From positions 1 to 64,000 of the forward strand of contig NZ_CALXSK010000014.1 of assembly GCF_944391105.1 (NCBI RefSeq): DNA of 64,000 nt, written 5' to 3'. Numbering within the stretch: position 1 is the first letter of the stretch; every line of letters begins with the position of its first letter. Below, piece by piece: positions 9,609 through 17,412 of the stretch. Origin of the DNA: an uncultured Victivallis sp. (GTDB lineage Bacteria > Verrucomicrobiota > Lentisphaeria > Victivallales > Victivallaceae). A model generated the notes under the pieces. The model ran no database searches. It was not told where the DNA came from and saw nothing but the letters and a program-made list of their open reading frames with translations. The position numbers and the translations under genes were made by a program.

Positions 9609-10160
9609 ATGAGTCAGGGATATTCGATGAAACATATTGGAATCACGATCGTTGTGTCGCTGATCGTCGTGGTTCTGATTTCTCCACTGCTTCGACCGAA
9701 AGGGGAATCACTGGCGGGTTCGGCGGCGGAGGCGACGTCGGAAGTGCGTGCAGCAGTTGAAGCCTACCGCGACACGATGACGGGTGTGCTGCACGACTCC
9801 GAGGTGAAATTCAAAGCGGGAACCGGTTCGATGGCGGAACTTCTCCTGGCGCAGCTGGCGTGCGATCTTGCACGGCTTGAGTTTTTTGCGCTTGATGCGC
9901 CGGGAGGAAACGGAGCGGCGCGCGCAGTTGTGAAGATCTATTATCTCGGCAAACTCAGGACGCTCGCGCAGACGCCGGGAGCCCTGGATGATACGACTCG
10001 TATCCGGATCACGCAGGAAGAGTGCCTTGCGCGGATCGAGCTTGCCGGGAAGGAGACGGAACTTTCCGGGAATGAGGCGTTTGCCGAAGCCCGGGCGGAA
10101 TGGGAGAGAAATCCCGCTCCGGAAAATTTAAAGCGGATGTTTGAAGCGGAATTGAAATGA
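9609..10160 (+). CDS. small membrane-anchored protein of unknown function
   Basis: This 183-residue protein has one N-terminal hydrophobic helix (about 7-27, KHIGITIVVSLIVVVLISPLL). A largely helical, acidic, presumably extracytoplasmic tail follows, with TPR-like spacing of Ala and Glu (EVRAAVEAYRDTM, AELLLAQLACDLARLEFF). No family is recognised. The start could also be the ATG at 9627, which has CAGGG ahead of it. It sits 6 bp after rnr, and its stop overlaps the next start (ATGA), so it is translationally coupled to the glycosidase gene at 10157. Confidence 0.7.
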   Translation: MSQGYSMKHIGITIVVSLIVVVLISPLLRPKGESLAGSAAEATSEVRAAVEAYRDTMTGVLHDSEVKFKAGTGSMAELLLAQLACDLARLEFFALDAPGGNGAARAVVKIYYLGKLRTLAQTPGALDDTTRIRITQEECLARIELAGKETELSGNEAFAEARAEWERNPAPENLKRMFEAELK

Positions 10161-12817
10161 TGCAGGATTTTCACCGGCTCGATGGTTGTCACGATCTCAC
10201 GCTGCCGGAGTGGGGGCCATACTCGAAAAAGTTTTTCGGGATTTCACACATCGCGGACCGGGAGAGGGGAATGCGGTTCGACTTTACGGTCGTACCGGCG
10301 CTCTATCGGCGGCAGCTCGGAATTCCCGATGCTCTGCGCCCGTCCGGCTATCTGCCGTGGAGTGTGGCGGCGGATCTGGAGAACTACAGCTATCGGCAGC
10401 AGCTTGAACCGATGGATCGGATCTACGCCGACATCCGTTTTGCAAAACTGCATGACAACATGCGTCTGGCGGAGTGCCGCTGCGTGAATCACACGGAAGA
10501 GCCGGTCGCGTTCGGCGTTCATTTTCTCTCGAACCTGACGGCTCCGCCGGAAAAGCGGGTGGAGCCGGTTCTTCCGGAGGGATGCATCTGGCTTGATGCA
10601 CTCGATCACGCAGGGCTTGAATGGGCGACTCCGCGCCCGCAGGACAACCTCGTCTATGACGCTCTGCGACGCGGAGAGGAGCGGTGTTCCGGAACGGTCC
10701 GGGGAGGATGTGTCGGACAGGGATGGGGCGTGGAAGCCGGTGACCGGCTGCGCTTCCGAATGCCCGTGCCGATGAAAAAACCGGTGACGGCGGCAATCCG
10801 GTGCCGGGTCGCGGAAGGAGAGTTCGTTGAACTTCTCGTGAACGGCGTCACCGTCGGGATTCCCGGTACCGGGGAGTGGCATCTGGTGGAGGTGGAACTT
10901 CCCGCGGTCGGCGAAGAGGGGCTTTTGCTGGTCTCGCAGGGCGGAGCCGAGTGCCGGATCGACGGCATCGCGATCGGACCGGGCGCGGAATCGACCCGTT
11001 TCCGGGACGCGGCGGAGAGCATCACGCCGCACGTCGAACCCGGCCCGGTCCGGAACAGCCGGATCCTCGCATTCGATGCCGTCGACACGGTTTACGGGGT
11101 GTACTGGGATTTCGATTCGAATTTTGTGCGCCGCTACCGCGCCCCTTCGATGATGGATATTCTGCTGTACAGCGATGAGGTGCACCAGCCGTTTTTCGGA
11201 GAGTGCCGTGATTGCGGCGGCGCGGAGGAGTGGGTGGATGCGGTCATGCAGCCGCTCACGGCGCAGCCGGGCGGGGAGACGGCGGTCTGTGCGGTGGTCT
11301 GTTCCGGCACGCGCGCGGAAGTCGCCGCTCTGCTGACGGAGGCGGAAGAAAAACGCAATGAGTTCGGGCGGATCGCGGAGGCGTCGGCCGGGACATACTG
11401 GCATCCCGGAGCCACGGCGGAAGGGAAGGCGTTCACCTTCAGCCGGGAGCGTCTCGCCGCTGTGACATTGACGAATGTGGTCTTCCCCACCTGGTTCAAA
11501 GGGAGAAATGTGCGCCACCATACGCCGGGACGGCGGTGGAACAGCCTCTACACGTGGGACTCCGGGTTCATCGGGCTTGGCCTGCTCGAACTCGGAGAAA
11601 AACCCGCGGTTGAGAATCTGAACGCCTATCTGACCGAACCCGGGGACGAAGAGTGCGCCTTCATTCATCACGGCTCCCCGGTTCCGGTGCAGTTTTACTT
11701 GTTTTCGGAGATCATGAATCGCGGCGGCAGCCGGGAGCTGGCGGCCTATTTCTATCCGAAGCTGCGACACTACTACCGTTTCATGGCGGGACGGGCGGCT
11801 TCTTCGACCATGCGCGGAAAGGGGCGCGGCACACTCATACGCAGCTGGGACTACTTCTACAACTCGGGCGGATGGGATGACTATCCGCCGCAGTGGTTCG
11901 TCGCCACGACCGGGGCCCGTGACGCCGCTCCGGCGGTGGGCAGTTCGCACGTGATCCGCTGCGCAAAGATTTTGCACGACACGGCAAGGGCGCTCGGTGC
12001 GGAAGCGGATCTTTCGATGTACGAGGAAGATATTGCGGAACTTTCCGGCTTGTTGCATCGCGATTCCTGGGATGAAGAGTCCGGGAGCTTCAGCTATGTC
12101 CGTTATGATCAAGAGGAGCGTCCATGCGGCATCCTGCGCCACGAGAGCGGCTGCAACTACGATCTCGGGATGGACGGCGCCGCTCCGCTGCTGGCAGGAA
12201 TCTGCACGCCGGAACAGAAGGCGAAACTCTGGGCACGGCTTGAGAGCCCCGATCACTGCCGGACTCCGTTCGGCCTCTCGACCGTCGACCGGGCCGCCCC
12301 CTACTTCCGGATGGACGGCTACTGGAACGGTTCGATCTGGATGCCGTATCAGTGGCTGTTCTGGAAGGCGGCGCTGGACGACAACCGGGCCGATTTTGCA
12401 TGGTGGATCGCCCACACGGCTCTTTCGGTTTATGAGCGTGAGGTCGTCGCGTCCCGCGGCTGCTACGAGCAGTTTACGATCGCGGCGGGGCGCGGTGGCG
12501 GCTGGCACCATTTTTCGGCGTTGTCGTGCCCGGTGCTCGGCTGGTTCGGCGCTTATTTCGTGCCGGGACGGTTGACCGGCGGATTCGACACTGTGATCCG
12601 GGATCTTTCGACGGATGAGCGGAGCTGGCGCTGCCGCATCGCCGTCGGCGGAGAATCCGGGACGGGGGAATCCACGCTGATCGCCGTTACGGGAGAGGGA
12701 AAGTGGCGCGCCTGTTTCTGCGGTGCGGAGTCTTCGGTCCGGCAACGTGTGCCGGGCACGGTGGAAATCAGCCTGCCGCGCGGAAGCGCCGGGGAGCTTC
12801 GGCTCGAACGGGCGTGA
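10157..12817 (+). CDS. (alpha/alpha)6-barrel glycosidase, GH63/MGH1-like
   Basis: This 886-residue protein without a signal peptide is predicted to be cytoplasmic. An N-terminal beta-sandwich half (1-400) with a small carbohydrate-module-like insert (about 195-285) precedes a C-terminal (alpha/alpha)6 toroid. The toroid motifs resemble GH63 and mannosylglycerate-hydrolase-like enzymes: NSLYTWDSGFIGLGLLELGE, WDYFYNSGGWDDYPPQ, YDLGMDGAAPLL and YWNGSIWMPYQWLFWKAAL. Such enzymes cleave alpha-linked glucosides or mannosides by inversion, with acidic residues of the WDSGF and GGWDD segments as candidate catalysts. The first codon overlaps the previous stop. A start one codon later (ATG ATG) is equally possible. 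Exact substrate is unknown. Confidence 0.75.
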   Translation: MMQDFHRLDGCHDLTLPEWGPYSKKFFGISHIADRERGMRFDFTVVPALYRRQLGIPDALRPSGYLPWSVAADLENYSYRQQLEPMDRIYADIRFAKLHDNMRLAECRCVNHTEEPVAFGVHFLSNLTAPPEKRVEPVLPEGCIWLDALDHAGLEWATPRPQDNLVYDALRRGEERCSGTVRGGCVGQGWGVEAGDRLRFRMPVPMKKPVTAAIRCRVAEGEFVELLVNGVTVGIPGTGEWHLVEVELPAVGEEGLLLVSQGGAECRIDGIAIGPGAESTRFRDAAESITPHVEPGPVRNSRILAFDAVDTVYGVYWDFDSNFVRRYRAPSMMDILLYSDEVHQPFFGECRDCGGAEEWVDAVMQPLTAQPGGETAVCAVVCSGTRAEVAALLTEAEEKRNEFGRIAEASAGTYWHPGATAEGKAFTFSRERLAAVTLTNVVFPTWFKGRNVRHHTPGRRWNSLYTWDSGFIGLGLLELGEKPAVENLNAYLTEPGDEECAFIHHGSPVPVQFYLFSEIMNRGGSRELAAYFYPKLRHYYRFMAGRAASSTMRGKGRGTLIRSWDYFYNSGGWDDYPPQWFVATTGARDAAPAVGSSHVIRCAKILHDTARALGAEADLSMYEEDIAELSGLLHRDSWDEESGSFSYVRYDQEERPCGILRHESGCNYDLGMDGAAPLLAGICTPEQKAKLWARLESPDHCRTPFGLSTVDRAAPYFRMDGYWNGSIWMPYQWLFWKAALDDNRADFAWWIAHTALSVYEREVVASRGCYEQFTIAAGRGGGWHHFSALSCPVLGWFGAYFVPGRLTGGFDTVIRDLSTDERSWRCRIAVGGESGTGESTLIAVTGEGKWRACFCGAESSVRQRVPGTVEISLPRGSAGELRLERA

Positions 12818-12834
12818 AATCCGGTGCGCGCTGC

Positions 12835-12863
12835 TTGCGTTATTCCGTCCGGAGGTGTATATT
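12835..12863 (+). promoter_or_regulatory. promoter for HD-domain gene
   Basis: TTGCGT (12835-12840), 17 bp, TATATT (12858-12863). The predicted transcript would begin at about 12870, which argues against an ATG at 12870 and for the start at 12891. Confidence 0.6.
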
Positions 12864-12890
12864 GAACAGATGGCGGACGGAGGCGGAAAC

Positions 12891-13496
12891 ATGGACGAAA
12901 AACGCGTGAAAGAGTGGGCGGTCGCGTGGATCACCGAACGGATTGATGCACGTCGCTGGTGCTACCATCATCTTGAACATACGCGGATGTTCGTGGAGGA
13001 TGTGACCGAATTCGGCCGCGCATCCGGAGTCTCGGCAGAAGAGCTTGAACTGCTGCGTGTCGCCGGATGGTTGCACGATGTCGGTTACGCGGTCGACGCC
13101 GCCGACCACGAGGAGGTCGCAGCCGGGATGGCGCTCGATATCGTGAGAGAGAGCGGCGGTGAGCCGGGGGAGGCCGGGCTGGTCGCCTCCCTGATTCGAG
13201 CGACGAAACTCTCCTGCTCCCCCCGGAATCTGCTTGAGGAACTCATGCGCGACGCGGATCTGGGAAGATTGGGAACGGAGGATTTTCCGGAACGTGCCTT
13301 GCTGTTCCGGCGGGAACTTGAGCAGGGCGGACGCCATTTCTCGGATCTCGAATTCTGGCGGTTGGAAGCGGAGTTTCTGAGCAGGGTGAACTACTTCACC
13401 GAGGCTGCGCGAAAATTGCGCGGACCCGGACTCGAACGCAACCGCGCCCGGGTAGGGAAAAAGGTGCGGATTCTGACTGAAATGTCTGATCAATAA
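12891..13496 (+). CDS. HD-domain phosphohydrolase
   Basis: This 201-residue protein has the HD metal-binding pattern: HHLEHTRMF (first His), WLHDVGY (the His-Asp pair near residue 63), a further His/Glu in ADHEEVAAGMA, and MRDADLGRLG (late Asp). HD proteins hydrolyse phosphate esters of nucleotides, including alarmones or cyclic dinucleotides; nothing here fixes the substrate. The ATG at 12891 follows GGAGGCGG. It ends 9 bp before the kinase start, and the predicted promoter upstream probably drives this gene and the long operon that follows. Confidence 0.85.
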   Translation: MDEKRVKEWAVAWITERIDARRWCYHHLEHTRMFVEDVTEFGRASGVSAEELELLRVAGWLHDVGYAVDAADHEEVAAGMALDIVRESGGEPGEAGLVASLIRATKLSCSPRNLLEELMRDADLGRLGTEDFPERALLFRRELEQGGRHFSDLEFWRLEAEFLSRVNYFTEAARKLRGPGLERNRARVGKKVRILTEMSDQ

Positions 13497-13505
13497 GGAG
13501 TTGTG

Positions 13506-14537
13506 ATGGGAAGAGAAGCGTTGGGAGTGCTCGAAGGACGCGAGCGGTATGAACTCGTCCGGCTGATCGCCGAAGGCGGCATGGGAACCGTGTACAAGGC
13601 GCGCAAGATCGGAGTTGCCGGCTTCGAGAAAACCGTCGCGATCAAGATGCTTCGCAAGCAGCTCTCCGACAACGAATCCTACGTGGAGAGCTTTATCAGC
13701 GAGGCGAAACTCGTCGCAAACCTGATTCACGAGAACATCGTACAGATCTATCAGCTCGAACGGTATGCGGGGGCTTACTATTTTGTGATCGAATACGTCG
13801 ACGGGATGGCGCTCTTCGACCTTGTGGATTTTCATGTGAAACTGCGCAGGCAAATGCCGCTGGAGCTGGCGGTGTTCATCGCCGCCCGGGTTGCCCGCGG
13901 CCTCGCGTATGCGCACAGCCGCAGGGGGGCTGACGGCAGGCCGCTTGGGATCGTCCACTGCGACGTCTGCCCGCACAACATTCTCATCAATACCGAAGGC
14001 GTCCCCAAAATCACGGATTTCGGCATTGCGCGCGTCGCGTCGCAGAAGGCGGCTGAAGGGCGTGTCTCCGGCAAGCTCGCATTCATGGCGCCGGAACAGG
14101 CACGGCTCGAACCGGTCGATTTCCGCGCGGACATCTATGCGCTCGGAATTGTGCTCTTCTACATGATTTCCGGACGGATGGCGCGCAATGTCGGGCTGCA
14201 GCCGACCGAACAGCTCGCCCAGGCGCGCGAAAACCGGATCGACTGGTCGCTGCTGCCGGAAAATCTGCCGGAGGAGATCATTGCGATGCTGCATAAGATG
14301 CTCGCCGGCGATCCGTCGGATCGGTATGACGACACATCCGTGCTCGCCCGCGATCTCGAGTATTACATTTACAAGGACGGTTACGGACCGACCATCGTCA
14401 CGCTGGCCGACTACATGAAAACGCTCATGCCGGGCCGCTTCGGACTCGAACCCGACGCGGAGACGGACGCGATCGGCGACGACGATCGGACAATCGTTTT
14501 GAACCAGAAAACCATAAAAAAGGAAATGAAATCATGA
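13506..14537 (+). CDS. eukaryotic-type Ser/Thr protein kinase
   Basis: This is a soluble 343-residue kinase. It has the glycine loop IAEGGMGTVYKA (about 23-34), VAIKML (ATP-binding Lys), a catalytic loop reading HCDVCPHNIL (Asp153) where HRDxKxxN is usual, DFG (Asp171) and MAPEQ. The HRD Arg is therefore Cys, so activation-loop phosphorylation may not control it. No transmembrane helix or sensor domain follows; the C-terminal 60 residues are acidic. The ATG has AAGGAG 5 nt upstream; a GTG lies one codon earlier. The stop overlaps the pyrF start (ATGA). Substrate is unknown. Confidence 0.88.
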   Translation: MGREALGVLEGRERYELVRLIAEGGMGTVYKARKIGVAGFEKTVAIKMLRKQLSDNESYVESFISEAKLVANLIHENIVQIYQLERYAGAYYFVIEYVDGMALFDLVDFHVKLRRQMPLELAVFIAARVARGLAYAHSRRGADGRPLGIVHCDVCPHNILINTEGVPKITDFGIARVASQKAAEGRVSGKLAFMAPEQARLEPVDFRADIYALGIVLFYMISGRMARNVGLQPTEQLAQARENRIDWSLLPENLPEEIIAMLHKMLAGDPSDRYDDTSVLARDLEYYIYKDGYGPTIVTLADYMKTLMPGRFGLEPDAETDAIGDDDRTIVLNQKTIKKEMKS

Positions 14538-15346
14538 CTTTCATGGAAAAACTCAAACACGCTTCGCAGGTCAACCGCAGTCTGATCTGCGTGGGCCTTG
14601 ATCCGGAACGCTCGAAACTGCCGGAGTGTGTTCGCGAAAAGGAGCATGCGCTCTTTGAATTCAATCGTGCGATCATCGATGCGACGGTCGACTGGGTCTG
14701 TGCCTACAAGCCGCAGGCAGCCTATTATGCCGGGCAGAACGCGGATGAGGATCTGAAACTGACGATCGACTACATTCATGAACGCGCGCCGCAGATCCCG
14801 GTGATTCTCGACGTGAAGCGCAGCGACATCGGCTCGACCGCAACGATGTATGCGAAAGAGGCGTTCGAACGTTACAAGGCCGACGCGGTGACGGTCAATC
14901 CGTACATGGGATTCGACACGCTCAAGCCGTTTCTGGATTATGCGGACAAGGGTGTCATCATCCTCTGCCGCACTTCGAATCCGAATTCTGGTGATCTGCA
15001 GAACCTCCTCTGTGACGGGAAGATGGTTTATGAGCACGTTGCGCTGCTCGCCCGCGACAAATGGAACTACAACAACAACGCCGCACTCGTGATCGGTGCG
15101 ACCTATCCGGAGGAGCTCCGGCATGTGCGCGAGCTTTGCCCGCAGATGGTGTTCCTCGTGCCCGGCGTCGGCGCCCAGGGAGGAGACGTTGAGAAAGTCG
15201 TGAGATTCGGCTGTGATGCGACCGGGCACGGGATCATCATCAACTCTTCGCGCGGCATCATCTACGCCGATAAAACCGAAAACTTTGCAGCGGGAGCCGG
15301 GAACGCGGCGCGCGAACTGCGCGATCTGGCGAACTCCTTCTGCTGA
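14534..15346 (+). CDS. pyrF: orotidine 5'-phosphate decarboxylase (type 2)
   Basis: PyrF (270 residues) converts OMP to UMP, the last step of de novo pyrimidine synthesis. It belongs to the longer 'type 2' branch. SLICVGLDPE is near the start, YKPQAAYYAGQ follows, then the catalytic DVKRSDIGSTA (Lys/Asp pair), AVTVNPYMGFD, VPGVGAQGGD and INSSRGI, which binds the phosphate. It is coupled to the kinase upstream by ATGA and to der downstream by TGATG. Pyrimidine genes other than this are absent. Confidence 0.95.
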   Translation: MTFMEKLKHASQVNRSLICVGLDPERSKLPECVREKEHALFEFNRAIIDATVDWVCAYKPQAAYYAGQNADEDLKLTIDYIHERAPQIPVILDVKRSDIGSTATMYAKEAFERYKADAVTVNPYMGFDTLKPFLDYADKGVIILCRTSNPNSGDLQNLLCDGKMVYEHVALLARDKWNYNNNAALVIGATYPEELRHVRELCPQMVFLVPGVGAQGGDVEKVVRFGCDATGHGIIINSSRGIIYADKTENFAAGAGNAARELRDLANSFC

Positions 15347-16914
15347 TGCGGAAAGATGTTATGGCTCGAAATCTGAGCGTGGAAAAAAAGGATGGCCCGG
15401 CATCGCTGCCGACCATCGCAATCGTCGGACGCCCGAACGTCGGGAAATCGTCGCTGTTCAACGCAATCGTCGGACGGCGGGTATCGATCGTGCATGAGAT
15501 GCCCGGCGTGACCCGCGACCGGGTCGTGGCGCCGCTGGCGCGCGGCCGTCGCCGCTTTCAATTGATCGACACGGGCGGACTCGGGATGCTCTCCGGCGAG
15601 AGCCGCCGGGTTGACGTCTGGGACGGCCGCATTGCGCAGCAGGTCGACGTTGCGATCGAGGACGCGGATGTGCTGATCCTTGTGGCAAACGTGCAGGACG
15701 GAATCGTGAATCTCGACGAAGAGGTTGCGCGGCGCGTGCGAGCCTCCGGCAAGCCGGTGCTTTTCGCCGCGAACAAGTGCGACAATCCGTCGCTGGTGGA
15801 GCAGTCGGTGGAATTCATGAAACTTGGATTCCCGGAAGTGTTTCCCGTTTCGTGTCTGCACCGCAGCGGTGTGGAGGCGCTTGTCGAGGCTGCAATCAGC
15901 CGTCTGCCGGACCGGGAGTGTGACGAGCAGGAGGAGGAAGACAACGGAAGTTCCGCACGTAAATTGAACATTGCGGTGGTGGGGCGTCCAAACGTCGGAA
16001 AGTCGTCGCTCGTGAACGCACTGCTCGGAGAGGAGCGCGTGATGGTCAGCGATGTTGCCGGCACAACCCGCGATGCGATTGATGTGGATTTCATGCTGCG
16101 GTTCCGCGGGGCGGAACACCCTGCGACGCTGGTTGACACCGCCGGTTTGCGGAAGCAGGCGAAGGTCGATACGGTGGTCGAATACTTCAGCGTGATGCGG
16201 GCGAAAAGCGCAATCGACCGCGCGGATCTCGTACTTTTTGTCCTTGAGGCGGGCCCGGACGGTGTCACCGCTCAGGATCGTCGCATCGCCGGATTGATTC
16301 AGCAGTCCGGGCGCGGTTGTGTTCTTGTGGCGAACAAGTACGACATCTGCCGAGAAGAGTGCCGGATGAAACGGCTCGAAACCGAGCTGCGCCGGTCGAT
16401 GCCGGGGATGAATTACGCGCCGCTGGTGTTTGTGAGCGCGAAGGAACACTGGAATCTCGATGCGCTGCTCGACTGCATCGCTGAAGTCATGGAACAGCTT
16501 GAGCTGAAGATTCCGACGGGTGTGTTGAACCGCGTCATCATGGATGCGTTTGAAAGCCACACGCCGCCGGTGACCGGTGCGGCTCCGTTGAAGATTTTCT
16601 ATGCTTCGATGGTGGGGATGGCGCCGCCGCGGATTCTGCTGTTTGTGAACAATCCGAAGTATTGTGCGGAGAACTATCTTGCATTTTTGAAGAATACCGT
16701 GCGCGAAGCGTTCGATCTTTCCGGTGTTCCGATAGAGATTGAACTGCGCGAGCGGCCGAAGAAAGTGACGAGCATCCGCAGCGAACCCGGCGGCCCGAGA
16801 CGGCGCGGCAACCGGAAGCCGCAGGAGACGTCCGGGCAGGAGGAGTCGTCCGCCGCGGAAACGAAGAGAAAATCATGTGCGCCTCGTCGTGGCGCCCCGA
16901 AAAGGAGAAAATGA
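15346..16914 (+). CDS. der: ribosome-associated GTPase Der (EngA)
   Basis: Der is the double-GTPase needed for 50S ribosome assembly. Two G domains are present, each with GRPNVGKSSL (residues about 27 and 208), a DTGG or DTAG switch and an NK(C/Y)D specificity motif. A C-terminal KH-like domain follows (about 395-480), then a basic, low-complexity tail (RRRGNRKPQE, KRKSCAPRRG). At 522 residues it is longer than the usual 430-490 because of the N-terminal and tail extensions. The ATG at 15346 overlaps the pyrF stop; the ATG at 15361 has a GGAAAG 5 nt ahead and may be the true start. Confidence 0.95.
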   Translation: MRKDVMARNLSVEKKDGPASLPTIAIVGRPNVGKSSLFNAIVGRRVSIVHEMPGVTRDRVVAPLARGRRRFQLIDTGGLGMLSGESRRVDVWDGRIAQQVDVAIEDADVLILVANVQDGIVNLDEEVARRVRASGKPVLFAANKCDNPSLVEQSVEFMKLGFPEVFPVSCLHRSGVEALVEAAISRLPDRECDEQEEEDNGSSARKLNIAVVGRPNVGKSSLVNALLGEERVMVSDVAGTTRDAIDVDFMLRFRGAEHPATLVDTAGLRKQAKVDTVVEYFSVMRAKSAIDRADLVLFVLEAGPDGVTAQDRRIAGLIQQSGRGCVLVANKYDICREECRMKRLETELRRSMPGMNYAPLVFVSAKEHWNLDALLDCIAEVMEQLELKIPTGVLNRVIMDAFESHTPPVTGAAPLKIFYASMVGMAPPRILLFVNNPKYCAENYLAFLKNTVREAFDLSGVPIEIELRERPKKVTSIRSEPGGPRRRGNRKPQETSGQEESSAAETKRKSCAPRRGAPKRRK

Positions 16915-17381
16915 GGATGAGCAGCAGTAAAGATTTGGAAATCAAGCGCTTCATGGCCCAGAAAATCGAAGAGGGTGAAACGCTCTCGAATGTGCAGAAG
17001 CTGGTGAACGAGAAATTCGGCACGAAATACACGTTTATGGAGATCCGGATTCTCGCTTCCGAACTTGAGGGCGTCGACTGGGGTGCGCACGACCCGAAGC
17101 CGGCCGCGCCGCCCGCCGACAAGTCGGAGGAAGGCGACGCCGCGGCCGCTCCGGAGCAGCCTGCTGCGGCTGCGGGACAGACCGTGGTGGAGATCAGCAA
17201 ACTCGTTCGTCCGGGGACGGCGCTTTCCGGCACGGTGACATTCCGTTCCGGTTCCACGGCGGAGTGGTATGTCGACTCCTACGGACGCCTCGGCATCGAA
17301 AACCTGCGCGGAGAACAGCCGACCGAAGAGGATGTCCGCGATTTCCAGGTCGAACTGCAAAAGCAGCTCGGCGGCAGATAA
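16911..17381 (+). CDS. conserved-type small protein of unknown function in the der operon
   Basis: This 156-residue protein is not recognised. The N-terminal 55 residues are helical (IKRFMAQKIEEGETLSNVQKLVNEKF) and look like a small helix-turn-helix-like or adaptor segment. An Ala/Pro-rich linker (about 62-90) joins it to a compact C-terminal beta-rich domain (VRPGTALSGTVTFRSGSTAEWYVDSYGRLGI). No signal peptide. The ATG at 16911 overlaps the der stop (ATGA) and follows AAAGGAG; another ATG is two codons on. Placement suggests co-translation with der. Confidence 0.75.
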   Translation: MRMSSSKDLEIKRFMAQKIEEGETLSNVQKLVNEKFGTKYTFMEIRILASELEGVDWGAHDPKPAAPPADKSEEGDAAAAPEQPAAAAGQTVVEISKLVRPGTALSGTVTFRSGSTAEWYVDSYGRLGIENLRGEQPTEEDVRDFQVELQKQLGGR

Positions 17382-17412
17382 GACGGGATTGCGAGGCGGT
17401 GGTTTGAGCCGG

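Noticed and set aside
12870..12890. ATG at 12870 as the HD-protein start
   Set aside because: It lies at the predicted transcription start and has no ribosome site; 12891 has GGAGGCGG.
10244..12934. 896-codon minus-strand open frame opposite the (alpha/alpha)6 glycosidase
   Set aside because: Arg/His/Pro-rich shadow of a real gene with clear motifs; no independent support.
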